Assembly: GCF_904846215.1 (NCBI RefSeq)
Contig: NZ_CAJGZK010000020.1
Coordinates: 1 to 61,674, forward strand
DNA: 61,674 bases
Source of the DNA: Psychrobacter glacincola
GTDB taxonomy: Bacteria > Pseudomonadota > Gammaproteobacteria > Pseudomonadales > Moraxellaceae
Reading direction: 5' to 3'
A program made the translations under genes and the position numbers. Every line of letters starts with the position of its first letter. Position 1 is the first letter of the stretch. This document shows, piece by piece, positions 48,521 through 60,378 of the stretch. The notes under the pieces were generated by a model. The model saw nothing but the letters and a program-made list of their open reading frames with translations, searched no databases and was not told where the DNA came from.

Positions 48521-49249
48521 TTATGCCTGTTTATTATGATCAAAATAGCGTGCGAGACCATTTAATAATAAGTCATCACGCAGCCTGACTGGACGATTGA
48601 TGTGTTGGGCGATAATGGCTGCATCGCCGCCAGTCATGATGATCTCAAAGTTAGGATGGCGCGTGCTAATCTCGTTAATGGCGCCGACGATTGATAATAG
48701 TATTCCGCGATGTACCGCATCTTGCGTGGTGATACCTTGACCAACACTATCAAAGGTGCCATTAGAGATGGTAATTTGCTTCGTACCAGAAAATAATGAT
48801 TCGCGTTGTAGGTAAATACTTGGGAAAATATAACCGCCTAAATGCTCAGCATGGTCAATTAAGTCAATCGTTACGGCGGTACCGCAGCCAATCACGCATT
48901 GACGTTTTGTTCTATCAACTGCGCCGAGCATTTGTAGCCAGCGATCACAGCCAAGCTGTTCGTCATTATACGCACTCTTCATGAGCGGATAATCAGCATC
49001 GACATGAACAAATTTAAATGGGATATTAAGCCGACTTAATGTCTCTGAAACCTTCATGTTAAGGTCGTCACCTAGCACCGATGAGATACCAATAAAGTCA
49101 GGTGCATAACGCTCAAAGCGATCAGTCAGACCCATGAGTAATTCGGCAGGGGCTTGTAAATGTTGCTTGGCATCATGTGCGACTATCTGCCCGATATCAT
49201 CGGTTAGCCAGTATTTTAGGCGGGTGTTTCCAAGATCAAGCCAGAGCAT
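48521..49249 (-). CDS. coaX: type III pantothenate kinase
   Basis: Phosphorylates pantothenate, the first step of CoA synthesis. 242 residues from the ATG at 49249, where AAGGGA precedes and the conserved N-terminus MLWLDLGNTRLKYW begins; the frame extends upstream but without family similarity. Motifs: DLGNTRLKYW (phosphate loop), GCDRWLQMLGA and GCGTAVTIDLID, then LGGYIFPS, and TGGDA near the C-terminus. Follows birA by 37 bases on the same strand; birA-coaX pairs are common in this group. Confidence 0.93.
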   Translation of the reverse strand: MLWLDLGNTRLKYWLTDDIGQIVAHDAKQHLQAPAELLMGLTDRFERYAPDFIGISSVLGDDLNMKVSETLSRLNIPFKFVHVDADYPLMKSAYNDEQLGCDRWLQMLGAVDRTKRQCVIGCGTAVTIDLIDHAEHLGGYIFPSIYLQRESLFSGTKQITISNGTFDSVGQGITTQDAVHRGILLSIVGAINEISTRHPNFEIIMTGGDAAIIAQHINRPVRLRDDLLLNGLARYFDHNKQA

Positions 49250-49286
49250 AACAATCCCTTTATATAGTGCCCGTTGGGTAGCTGAT

Positions 49287-50255
49287 TTACACCTTATCAA
49301 TAACGTCGATGCGTCCAGTAAAAAGCGCAGAAATATTACCGTTATCTTGGCGTAATTGCAAACATCCCTGTGTATCAATACCGCAAGCATGACCTGTTAG
49401 CATGTCTGACTGACCGTTATGTTCTTGAGTAACTCGCAAGCGTAACCCTGCCAATGCATCCATCGAGTCAAACTGTTCTAAAAAGCTGTCCAAATTATAG
49501 CTTTGACCAGTTGGCTTTTCCAACCCTAAATGCTCAAAGCACGTCATCGCTGCCATGAACGCTTTGCTCATTTGCTGATAAAGCTCGCGTAAGCTTGGTA
49601 GACTGCTGGCTGGTGCTTTTGGCTGCAGTATCTGCTCGATATCCTGTAAGCTAATCGCTTGATAGCTCATGCCTTCACAGGTTTGTGCGGTTAGCTGCGG
49701 TGTGGCTTGTACATTGAGACCAACACCCATCACTACGCCAACCAGCTTGCCAGCTTGGGTGAGGGGTTCTATCAAAATCCCTGCAAGCTTGTGAAAGGGC
49801 AGGGTTTGTGCTGCTGATTCAGATTCATCTTGCGATGTGTTAGACGATGGTTGGTAAAAGCCTAAATCATTGGCCCATTTTACCCCAATCGGCGTCAATC
49901 CCTGCGCGCGTAATTGCTCGTTTAGCATTTGAATAACGGGCATCTTAGCCAGCTCAACGCCAATAATTAACGACAATAAACCGCTAATTGGCATATGCAC
50001 TGGATAATATAACGACAGATAAACATTGCCGCGCGGCGATTGCCATGAGCGCCCGTGTTGCCCACGCCCTGCGCTTTGGGTTGCGGCAGTCAATAGGTGC
50101 ATTTCAGCAGCATTAAGCGTGCCATTTTGCACGTCTGTTATCAGCTCGCTATTGGTAGAGGGGCTTGTTGTTAGATGGCGGTGGTTGAGTTCAGGTAAAT
50201 GATCGAGCACTAATGAATCAGGTAGACAGTCAGATAAATGGGCAAGTGGCGGCAT
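49287..50255 (-). CDS. birA: biotin--[acetyl-CoA-carboxylase] ligase
   Basis: Attaches biotin to carrier lysines, including LiuD here and AccB elsewhere. 322 residues with the catalytic loop SAGRGQHGRSWQSPRGNVY and KWANDLGFY, plus a C-terminal domain. It lacks the N-terminal winged-helix domain of E. coli BirA, so it is probably only an enzyme and not a repressor. First gene of a birA-coaX transcript. Confidence 0.92.
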   Translation of the reverse strand: MPPLAHLSDCLPDSLVLDHLPELNHRHLTTSPSTNSELITDVQNGTLNAAEMHLLTAATQSAGRGQHGRSWQSPRGNVYLSLYYPVHMPISGLLSLIIGVELAKMPVIQMLNEQLRAQGLTPIGVKWANDLGFYQPSSNTSQDESESAAQTLPFHKLAGILIEPLTQAGKLVGVVMGVGLNVQATPQLTAQTCEGMSYQAISLQDIEQILQPKAPASSLPSLRELYQQMSKAFMAAMTCFEHLGLEKPTGQSYNLDSFLEQFDSMDALAGLRLRVTQEHNGQSDMLTGHACGIDTQGCLQLRQDNGNISALFTGRIDVIDKV

Positions 50256-50456
50256 AATTTTCGTCGATGTGGTTAAGGTGGCAGATGTGGCATGAATAAT
50301 CTTTGATATACTGAGCGACTGTTGTTAATAAACAGTATCAAATAGACAGCATAAAGCTCAGCTTATGATTTGGCAAATGCAATTAAAAATGTGTTATATA
50401 AGTGATGATAAAATAAATAATTTAATAAAAAAGACGCATTATAAAAGGCTGATTCG

Positions 50457-51263
50457 ATGATGTTATATGTGTGGTTTGTGATTGCAGGAGCATTCGCGGG
50501 TGTCTGCGCGGGCTTGTTCGGTGTCGGCGGTGGCATGATTATCGTGCCAGCATTGGTCTGGATTTTTACTGCTTATCATTTCCCGCCAGAAGTGGTCACC
50601 CATTTGGCCATTGGCACCTCACTTGCAACCATCGTTGTGACCTCGATTAGCTCACTAACTGCTCATAATAAGCGCGGCGGCGTACGCTGGGAAGTTTGGC
50701 GCAAAATGGCATTGGGTTTGGTCATCGGTAGTCTGGTTGGCGCGGGCGTCGCGGATATGATTGATGGCAAAGTATTGCAATCACTTATCGGTGTTGGCGC
50801 CTTATTAGTCGCCTTAAAAATGCTATTTTTATCCAACAAAGAGCAGCTCGGTAAACCTTTACCATCTACTGGCGTACAGTTTGGCGCCGGTGCCGGCATT
50901 GGCATGGCATCGTCTATTTTCGGTATTGGTGGCGGCAGCTTGACCGTGCCGTTTTTAAACTGGGCGGGACTTCCAATGAAGCAGTCGGTCGGTACGTCAG
51001 CCGCTTGTGGTTTACCGATTGCATTGGCAGGCGCAGGAGGTTTTGCGTGGTTTGGTCAAGACGTGGTCAATTTGCCGGAAGGTACGATAGGCTTTGTCCA
51101 TATTTCAGGATTTTTATGCATTTCAGTGGTCAGTTTCGCGATGGCAAAAGTCGGTGCAAAGCTTGCCCATGTCTTGCCTGCGCTAACGCTGAAACGTGCA
51201 TTTGGCGTGCTACTGCTATTTGCTGGTGGACAGCTTTTGTTAAGTGGAATTGGGGTTATATAA
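50457..51263 (+). CDS. sulfite exporter TauE/SafE family membrane protein
   Basis: 268 residues, about eight hydrophobic segments. Two repeats of the family motif: GVCAGLFGVGGGMIIVPALVW and GMASSIFGIGGGSLTVPFLNW. The family exports or imports small anions such as sulfite or sulfoacetate; no neighbour here hints at the substrate. ATG at 50457, with a second ATG one codon on. Confidence 0.88.
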   Translation: MMLYVWFVIAGAFAGVCAGLFGVGGGMIIVPALVWIFTAYHFPPEVVTHLAIGTSLATIVVTSISSLTAHNKRGGVRWEVWRKMALGLVIGSLVGAGVADMIDGKVLQSLIGVGALLVALKMLFLSNKEQLGKPLPSTGVQFGAGAGIGMASSIFGIGGGSLTVPFLNWAGLPMKQSVGTSAACGLPIALAGAGGFAWFGQDVVNLPEGTIGFVHISGFLCISVVSFAMAKVGAKLAHVLPALTLKRAFGVLLLFAGGQLLLSGIGVI

Positions 51264-51314
51264 AGATTTTAAATTTTAATAGAAATTAAAGCGTTAACTT
51301 AAGGGTATTGGTAA

Positions 51315-52250
51315 ATGAAAGCTGCAGAAAAGTATCGTCGTGTGTTTGGCTCAATAAGCCATCTCAAAGACCAGATTCCATGGACAACAGGTTTATCCAA
51401 CATGGTAGAGTTTCTCGTATGGGAGCCACAGCGTGTACTTGGTATCAGCAAAAAGCAATATGTTAACCAAATTATTGAATGGGCAACAAGTCCAGAATTG
51501 AAAGATAAGAGTCTCGAAGAAATCCAGAAAGAAGTTAATAAAAAACTTAATCAAAAAATGAGTGAGTCTGAGCAGTTAGAAACTTACTCAACGCAAACGA
51601 CAGGTATCTGCAATGCTAGGGAAGCTGTTCGCCGAGTGAAGTTTTTTTCTGAAGATTACCTAAATAAAGAATTCGATATTTTCCTCAGTTTATGTAGTGA
51701 TAGCTATCTAAATTTATTCTATGCGCAATTTATTAATTTCGACCAAAGCGGTTCATGGTCGACACATGGTAATAGTGGCATCTTTGAATATAGTACCGAA
51801 CTAAACGCTATGTTTATGGATAATTTATCCTATAACCATGAGGCAAATATATTGATTGCCAATGAGTTAAAGCTTAATGGTAAAAAAAATGCTGACCAAA
51901 TATTAAAGTATTGTTTAATGTATGAGTATTTATCAGAGATAGGTTTCATTGATAAAGATGCAAAGTTTTTACTACTATTCATTGGTGGCAGTGTTCTAAA
52001 AGAAGATAAGCAAAGCCTTGTTGATCAAGAAATAGCCATGTGTCAGAGGAAGCCTGAAAAATATCAGCATCTATTAAGACCTGAATTATTGGAAGTGGTT
52101 ACGCACTTAGAAGTAGCGAGTATCACTTGGCAATCGCTGATTGAGTTTAATAATCATTATTTGAATGACAATGAGATTTGCCAAGTAGAACAAAAGTTGC
52201 TGCAAGGATTCGATCAAAGCCTTCAATCAAAATCGTTTATGCACTTATAA
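51315..52250 (+). CDS. hypothetical protein, AT-rich gene between tauE-like and smc
   Basis: 311 residues; I do not recognise the family. AAGGG lies nine bases before the ATG, so it is likely translated. No signal peptide or membrane segment. The protein is mostly helical in appearance, with segments YLNKEFDIFLSLC, FLLLFIGGSVLKEDKQSLV and a Glu/Lys-rich N-terminal third. Base composition is more AT-rich than its neighbours, which hints at horizontal acquisition. It sits 51 bases after the TauE-like gene and 72 before smc, in an otherwise conserved block. Confidence 0.6.
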   Translation: MKAAEKYRRVFGSISHLKDQIPWTTGLSNMVEFLVWEPQRVLGISKKQYVNQIIEWATSPELKDKSLEEIQKEVNKKLNQKMSESEQLETYSTQTTGICNAREAVRRVKFFSEDYLNKEFDIFLSLCSDSYLNLFYAQFINFDQSGSWSTHGNSGIFEYSTELNAMFMDNLSYNHEANILIANELKLNGKKNADQILKYCLMYEYLSEIGFIDKDAKFLLLFIGGSVLKEDKQSLVDQEIAMCQRKPEKYQHLLRPELLEVVTHLEVASITWQSLIEFNNHYLNDNEICQVEQKLLQGFDQSLQSKSFMHL

Positions 52251-52322
52251 TTTTAACCCTAAAAACTTAAGACAATTTCAGGTAGAATAGCCGCCTGTTT
52301 TTGCTGATATTACTGACTTTTC

Positions 52323-55300
52323 ATGCGTTTAAAATCTCTAAAGCTGGCAGGCTTTAAATCCTTTGCCAACCCAACGACTTTTACCTTTCGTCATGGTATC
52401 ACCGCCATTGTCGGGCCGAACGGCTGTGGCAAATCCAACGTTATTGATGCCATTCGCTGGGTGCTGGGCGAAACCTCTGCCAAGCAATTGCGCGGCGGGG
52501 CGATGAGCGATGTCATCTTCGCCGGTACGCAAGATAAAGCCGCCAAAAGTGTCGCCAGTGTCGAGCTAACCTTTGAGCATACTCAAGACGAGCAGACGGG
52601 CATTCGCCATGAGTTTAATCTCTATCAAGAGTTGTCCGTCCGCCGTCAGATAAATTTGGAGGGTCGCTCGGATTATTTTATCAATGGCACGCGCTGTCGT
52701 CGCCGTGATGTCGTCGATGTATTCTTGGGTACTGGTCTTGGCGCGCGCAGTTATGCGGTCATCGAGCAAGGGATGATTGGGCGAATTGTTGACTCTAGCC
52801 CGTTGCAATTGCGAGAGTTTATCGAAGAGGCGGCGGGGGTATCACGTTACCAAGCCCGCCGTGAAGAAACCCAAAAGAAGTTAGAGAAAACCCAAGATAA
52901 TTTAGCACGCTTGTATGATATGCAAAGCGAATTGGTCAGCCAACAAAAGAGACTGTCCAAGCAAGCAGCCAGCGCTGAGCGATATGAAGAATTAGCCCTA
53001 ACACTTGCTGATATCAAACAGCAACTCGCCATTCAGAAGCTCTATCAAGCCAAGCATAGTCAGCAGCAGCAAAAAATAGCGCATGAGCGTAGTGCTACTG
53101 AAGTTGCAGCCTTGAAAGCAAACTATGAAACGCTAAAAGCTAAGCAAGATAAACTTGCCACCAATATCAACCAAGAGCAGTGGCTCAAAGACGATGCCCA
53201 AAGTAGCCATTATCAGCAGCAATTAAGCTACCAACAAGCGCAGCATCAACTAAGTGATGCAAAGTCACAGCTGACCACCATTGAGCAGCAGCTTACGAGT
53301 TTAGATCAGCAGCGCGAGCAAGTAGCCCATGAAATTGATGAATTAAAAGCCGAGCAGATTGAGCAGCAAGAGTCATTAGCAGCTTTGCGTCCACAGCTTG
53401 TTGAATTAAAAAACAAGCGCGAGTCACATAAACGTAACGAGCAACCATTACAGCGCGCATGGCATGAGGCGCAAAACCAGCTATCACATTTGCAAGATAA
53501 TGCGCGCATGCTTGAGCAGCAGCAAGCTATCAATAACCAAGCACATAAACGTCACCAGCAAAGCCATGATAAATGGCAACGTCGCCAGCAGAACTGGCAG
53601 GATTTATGGCTGCAGTTACAACAATCACTATCACCTATTGATACTAATAATGGTACTAATGGGCGCGAAAAAATTGATACGAACAATTTAAAGCAGACCT
53701 TAGAGGCGCAGGTTGCTGAGCTAAGTAAGCAGTTGCAACAGATTGAGCGCCAACAAGACAGCGTTAATGAGCGATTAGTAGAGTTACAACCACAAGCGCA
53801 TGATTTGCAGCAGCGTTTGAATACGCACCAGCGCGAGTTGAGCGAGAATGAAAAACGCCACGCCGTATTGGCAAGTGAGTACGATACTCTACACCAGATA
53901 TTGCATCCGAAGCCGACGCCAAAATTGCAACAGCCTGTTAATGAGCAAACTGGTTTAGAAAGTAACGCTATCAATTATCAGCACGACTTAGCTGTTGCAA
54001 CTTTACGTGAGCAGATTGAATTAAGTGAAAAAGGACGTGAGCACGCAGCGCTAATCGATAGTGTATTAGCGTTATGGTTAGATAGTCATGTGCTAGTCTC
54101 AAACCAAACCAACCGACTAATCGTTGATAACGCGAGCGCTGACTCTCAAAAAGAAGAGAACTTATGGCAGGTGCTTGAGCCTGACTTACAAGATTTATTG
54201 GTTTATCAAAATGTGCAAAAACAGATTGTACAAAAGAAGCACGCTAATACAGAAGGTAAGTCATCAATAGCAAATGGTTATAGCTTATGGTTATCTGCTC
54301 AGAAAGGTGATACAGATACAAAGCCATTTATTAATACTTTACCAGACCACTTAATTGACAAAGTTATACCTTTAACAGAGCTGATTAGCGCGCCGAACTT
54401 AGCGCTTTGGCAGCAGTGCTATTTATATGTTACTCAAAATGAAACAGATAATAAGCAAACATTAGAAGCGCTTGCTGATATTTTAAAAGCCCTACCGTCA
54501 TCTGCACTTTTACTCACCACTGACGGTTGGCTTATCAGTCGTCAAGGTACGATGAATCTCAGTAAGTTTATGGGTGCGCAAAATGGAAAAAACGAGAGCA
54601 ATAATCAATTTTTAACCCAGCGCTTACAGCAGCGTACGCGTCTACAAACGCTAGAAGAGCTGCTTGATGATTTTGAAAGCAAGATACAAGACCAGCAAAA
54701 AGCCATTGCTAAAAATCAGCATGACTATGATGCACTGACAGTTAATGTAGAAGAAACCCGCGCCCAAGCGCAACAATTAACCCGCGATAAGCATCAATAT
54801 CAGCAGCAACTTACCACCCAACAAGCTCATACTGAACGCATACAAGCAGATAACCAACGCTTAAATGCTGATAAAGTCGCCCTTGAGCAAGAGCAGCAAG
54901 AATTGGCGCAAGAGCTACAAGCGCTTAATGCTGAGCAGCAGCATATTCAAAGTGAGATAGCAGCGCTGACGCCAAAAATAGCGGATTCTCGTACGACAAG
55001 CCAGCAATTGCAAGTTGAGCGTAATGAGCTAAATCGCACGCGTCAGGCAGATGATGACGCTTGGCAAGCATTACAACTGCGTATTCAGCAGAGTGAAATG
55101 CGTTTAGAGCATAATGTTAGTAGTCTTGCACGGGCAAGTGCGCAATATGATAAATCGCTACAAAGTAAGCAGGGTTTACAGGCAAAGTATGAGCAGCAGC
55201 AAAACAAGTTGCCAGCACTGCAAGCGTCATTACAAAGCGCACAGATAGCACGCACTAAACAGCAAACGTTATTGACGACGCGCGAAACTGCATTGAACGT

Positions 55301-56300
55301 GCTTAAACAAGATTATAGTCAGCAGCAGACTGAGTTAGATATGTTGCAACAATCATTGCAAAAACAACAAAGCGAGCTTGCCCACAACTCGACTGAACTG
55401 GCACTAAGCGCGGTGAGGTTAGAGGATGCTAGCAGCCATACGCAAGAAGCGCTAGATGCGTACTCTAATGCGAGTCATAAATATAAAGCGCAGTCGGATA
55501 TATCTCAGCAGCCACAGCATCAGCAACAAGTGATGAGTGTCTCAAATCTATTAGCGGACTTTATTGTGCATGATCGCCGTGTGCGTCCAGACAAAATTGC
55601 TGAGCTTGAGACTGAGCGTAATAAGCTTGAGCAGCAATTAAGCAAAATTGGCGCAGTTAATCTCGCCGCAGTGGCAGAGTTGGCAGAGGTTAATGAGCGT
55701 TTAGAGCCACTGGCGCAGCAGACAGCAGATATTGCTGCCAGTATGCAGACGTTGACCGAAGCGATTGCCTCTATTGATGAAACCACCAAAACGCTATTTA
55801 TGCAGACGCTTGATGCGGTCAATAATGAGCTGGCGGATTTATTTGCCAAAGTATTTGGTGGCGGGCAAGCAAGCTTAACGCTAAATACTGACGATATGCC
55901 AGCCAATATACCTGCTGATAAACATAAGTTAGAACAGTGGCGCGCAGGGCTAACCTTGATGGCACAACCAAAGGGCAAACGTAATAGTCGATTAGCCGTG
56001 TTATCAGGCGGTGAAAAAACCCTGACTGCGCTGAGTTTGATTTTTGCGATATTTAAGCAGCATCCAGCCCCATTTTGCGTGCTTGATGAGGTCGATGCAC
56101 CGCTTGATGATGCCAACGTCGCGCGCTTTACCAGCTTGATTCATGAATTAGCAGACGATTTACAATTCATCTTTATTAGCCATAATAAGCTGACGATGCA
56201 AATTGCTGATGAGCTAAAAGGTGTTACCATGCCAAGCGCAGGGATTTCTACCTTGGTCAGCGTATCGCTCGATGAAGCAGCACGTTACCTTTCTGATTAA
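52323..56300 (+). CDS. smc: chromosome partition protein Smc
   Basis: Cytoplasmic ATPase of the SMC complex that compacts and segregates the chromosome. 1325 residues, longer than most bacterial SMCs (about 1150-1200). N-terminal head with Walker A GPNGCGKS (residues 31-38), long coiled coils rich in Gln, Glu and Lys, a hinge near residues 560-770, and a C-terminal head with signature LSGGEKTLTALSLIFA and Walker B FCVLDEVDAPLDD. The hinge looks expanded relative to others. No Shine-Dalgarno is obvious before the ATG. ScpA/ScpB are not in the window. Confidence 0.95.
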   Translation: MRLKSLKLAGFKSFANPTTFTFRHGITAIVGPNGCGKSNVIDAIRWVLGETSAKQLRGGAMSDVIFAGTQDKAAKSVASVELTFEHTQDEQTGIRHEFNLYQELSVRRQINLEGRSDYFINGTRCRRRDVVDVFLGTGLGARSYAVIEQGMIGRIVDSSPLQLREFIEEAAGVSRYQARREETQKKLEKTQDNLARLYDMQSELVSQQKRLSKQAASAERYEELALTLADIKQQLAIQKLYQAKHSQQQQKIAHERSATEVAALKANYETLKAKQDKLATNINQEQWLKDDAQSSHYQQQLSYQQAQHQLSDAKSQLTTIEQQLTSLDQQREQVAHEIDELKAEQIEQQESLAALRPQLVELKNKRESHKRNEQPLQRAWHEAQNQLSHLQDNARMLEQQQAINNQAHKRHQQSHDKWQRRQQNWQDLWLQLQQSLSPIDTNNGTNGREKIDTNNLKQTLEAQVAELSKQLQQIERQQDSVNERLVELQPQAHDLQQRLNTHQRELSENEKRHAVLASEYDTLHQILHPKPTPKLQQPVNEQTGLESNAINYQHDLAVATLREQIELSEKGREHAALIDSVLALWLDSHVLVSNQTNRLIVDNASADSQKEENLWQVLEPDLQDLLVYQNVQKQIVQKKHANTEGKSSIANGYSLWLSAQKGDTDTKPFINTLPDHLIDKVIPLTELISAPNLALWQQCYLYVTQNETDNKQTLEALADILKALPSSALLLTTDGWLISRQGTMNLSKFMGAQNGKNESNNQFLTQRLQQRTRLQTLEELLDDFESKIQDQQKAIAKNQHDYDALTVNVEETRAQAQQLTRDKHQYQQQLTTQQAHTERIQADNQRLNADKVALEQEQQELAQELQALNAEQQHIQSEIAALTPKIADSRTTSQQLQVERNELNRTRQADDDAWQALQLRIQQSEMRLEHNVSSLARASAQYDKSLQSKQGLQAKYEQQQNKLPALQASLQSAQIARTKQQTLLTTRETALNVLKQDYSQQQTELDMLQQSLQKQQSELAHNSTELALSAVRLEDASSHTQEALDAYSNASHKYKAQSDISQQPQHQQQVMSVSNLLADFIVHDRRVRPDKIAELETERNKLEQQLSKIGAVNLAAVAELAEVNERLEPLAQQTADIAASMQTLTEAIASIDETTKTLFMQTLDAVNNELADLFAKVFGGGQASLTLNTDDMPANIPADKHKLEQWRAGLTLMAQPKGKRNSRLAVLSGGEKTLTALSLIFAIFKQHPAPFCVLDEVDAPLDDANVARFTSLIHELADDLQFIFISHNKLTMQIADELKGVTMPSAGISTLVSVSLDEAARYLSD

Positions 56301-56504
56301 GAGCATTGCTGAATAGCAAAAATAGTGATAACTGGCAGCGATTGTCAGTGGTATAGTTAGGGGTCAGGGCAGAAGGTCACGCAAGTGTGTCAGCCTCACG
56401 GTAAACGATGACTATATGATGACGATATTAATTAGCCATGCTAGACTATTGCCATTTATTCCCTCTTATGTATTCCCTTTTGTCGTAGATTAGGATTATT
56501 TCTC

Positions 56505-57530
56505 ATGACCGCTATTCAGTTTATATTGATCGCCATCGCTGCATTGATTGTGCTTGCCGGGCTAATTATGGTCATGCGTAGCTTTAAGCGTCGCAAAAAT
56601 GCCGAAGCTGCTGCGGTCAATTATGATAAAAACGGTATTCCTATCATACCGCGTCATGAACGCAATATCGTCGACCAGCCAGATTTAGACGACACAATCG
56701 CTGGCGAAACCAGTATCACGCCTGACCGCAGTTATTTAAATGCGGTCGTTGAAGATGCACCTTTGAGCCAAGCGCGTCAGCAAGATGATGTACAGTTGAT
56801 GGCTGGATACGATAATGTCAGCCGCGATGTAAACGATAGCTATAGCCAAGCAAATGATGAAGATTATGCGCGCTGGCAGGCTGAACAGCAGCACGCTGAC
56901 AATAGCGAGCTTGTAGAAGTCCCTGAACAGAGGTATATCGAACAAGAGCCTGATGCGTTTTCAAGCTTGGTATCGGCAACCGATAGCCTGATGCCATCTA
57001 TTGATACGGCAGAAGAGCCAAGTTTCAATAACAACAGTCCGATACTCGATCAGCATTTATCAGAGCCTGTCGATGACGTGCAAAACGGTCCATTAATCAA
57101 TGCCAAAGACAATATCAATATCACTATCTTGCCGCACCAATATCGCGACCGTCCAGCAGCAGTGATTCGCGGTCGTGATTTATTGGCATTGATCGATAAA
57201 TATGGTCTGCGTTATGGCGCGATGAATATGTTCCATCGCTATGAGCAAAAAGACGGCACTGGCATGCTGTGGTTTAGCATGATGGGCATCACCGATAGTG
57301 GTATCGCACCTTTTGATCCGCATAGCGTGGCGACCAATAACTATAACGGCGTGGTGGTATTTTTGTCTTTGCCACATCCGCAAGCGCTGCGCAGCTTCGA
57401 TAGTATGATGAGTATCGCTTATATGATGGCAAGCGATTTGGATGCTGTGATGCTAGATGAAGAGAATGACCCAATCACGCCTGAATATAAGCAACAGCTA
57501 CGCAACCAAGTCCGCGATTATGAAGGTTAA
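56505..57530 (+). CDS. zipA: cell division protein ZipA
   Basis: Inner-membrane protein that anchors FtsZ. 341 residues: an N-terminal membrane segment (about residues 4-25, FILIAIAALIVLAGLIMV), a basic patch RSFKRRKNAE, an acidic disordered linker (about 45-200), and a C-terminal FtsZ-binding domain with RDLLALIDKYGLRYGAMNMFHRYE and MLWFSMMGITDSGIAPFD. Located between smc and ligA as in other Moraxellaceae. TAGGA is ten bases before the ATG. Confidence 0.93.
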   Translation: MTAIQFILIAIAALIVLAGLIMVMRSFKRRKNAEAAAVNYDKNGIPIIPRHERNIVDQPDLDDTIAGETSITPDRSYLNAVVEDAPLSQARQQDDVQLMAGYDNVSRDVNDSYSQANDEDYARWQAEQQHADNSELVEVPEQRYIEQEPDAFSSLVSATDSLMPSIDTAEEPSFNNNSPILDQHLSEPVDDVQNGPLINAKDNINITILPHQYRDRPAAVIRGRDLLALIDKYGLRYGAMNMFHRYEQKDGTGMLWFSMMGITDSGIAPFDPHSVATNNYNGVVVFLSLPHPQALRSFDSMMSIAYMMASDLDAVMLDEENDPITPEYKQQLRNQVRDYEG

Positions 57531-57574
57531 TCGCTACCAACGTTGATTAAAAATAGGTGAATAATATCAGTACT

Positions 57575-57612
57575 AAAAAAGGCAAATAGCGACAACGTTA
57601 TTTGCCTTTTTT
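57575..57612 (+). terminator. terminator after zipA
   Basis: AAAAAAGGCAAATA and TATTTGCCTTTTTT form a 14-bp stem around a 10-base loop. Confidence 0.9.
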
Positions 57613-57642
57613 ATTTTTACTTATAAACCGTTTAAAATAAAA

Positions 57643-57765
57643 AATTGGCTCATTTGACAGCGCTTTACTGGAATAGATTTTCCTCGCTTGCTGTGTGCTA
57701 TGCACTCCAGAGGCTTCGAAAAATCTATCCCAGCAGCGCTGCGTTTGATTTTCAAAACGCCAATT
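57643..57765 (+). repeat. core hairpin between zipA and ligA
   Basis: Outer arms AATTGGC (57643-57649) and GCCAATT (57759-57765), inner arms CAGCGCT (57658-57664) and AGCGCTG (57735-57741), then GAATAGATTTT against AAAATCTATC, all around a variant core CTCGCTTGCTGTG...CCAGAGGCTTCGAAAAA. The arm sequences differ from all other copies. Confidence 0.75.
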
Positions 57766-57788
57766 ACATTTTGATTTCTACAAAATGA

Positions 57789-59945
<2,157 letters not shown>

Positions 59946-59957
59946 AGTTTGATGCAT

Positions 59958-59990
59958 AGGGTGGGTTAGTGATAACCCACCCTATTTAAT
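59958..59990 (+). terminator. terminator after ligA
   Basis: GGGTGGGTTA, loop GTGA, TAACCCACCC, then a T-rich stretch. Confidence 0.85.
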
Positions 59991-59991
59991 T

Positions 59992-60173
59992 TATAATTGA
60001 TCCACTTTTAAAGGAGTACAGCACTGAGCCATGCTAAAGAAACTATACCAGTAAACTTGGTAAACCAACGACTCGACAAGGAGTTTACCATGACCAAGAA
60101 AATACAGAGTTACAGTACAGAATTTAAAGCAGAGGCTGTCAAAAAGATAGCCGATAATAGCGGCAATCGCTAA
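59992..60173 (+). mobile_element. remnant of an IS3-like element (left end plus start of orfA)
   Basis: TATAATTGATCCACTTTTAAA at the left matches the reverse complement of the right ends of the type-2 miniature elements. It is followed, after about 80 bases, by the first 27 codons of a transposase orfA. The remainder of the element is missing. Confidence 0.7.
60090..60173 (+). pseudogene. truncated IS3-family transposase orfA
   Basis: ATG preceded by AAGGAG. The 27 residues (MTKKIQSYSTEFKAEAVKKI, then ADNSGNR) match the N-terminal helix of IS3-family OrfA proteins, then a TAA ends the frame. No helix-turn-helix completion and no orfB follow. Confidence 0.75.
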
Positions 60174-60378
60174 TTGACTAGAAAGCTATCCTGCCAAATC
60201 ATAGTGGATATCAACCTACATTTACCTAACTGCTAAAAAAGCTACGTATCCGTAGCAAAATCGTGCAAAATCAGTCTTGAACTGGATTATCAACTTCTTT
60301 ATCTTTGATAGCTTATATAGGTAGTCCATAGCTGACGACCTAATAATCTAATCTCTAACACTGACTGATAAAACTCCC
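60174..60378. other. spacer between the IS3-like remnant and the DUF454 gene
   Basis: About 205 bases; a small hairpin GCTACG-TATC-CGTAGC lies near 60240. It shows no transposase-coding similarity that I can see. Confidence 0.35.
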
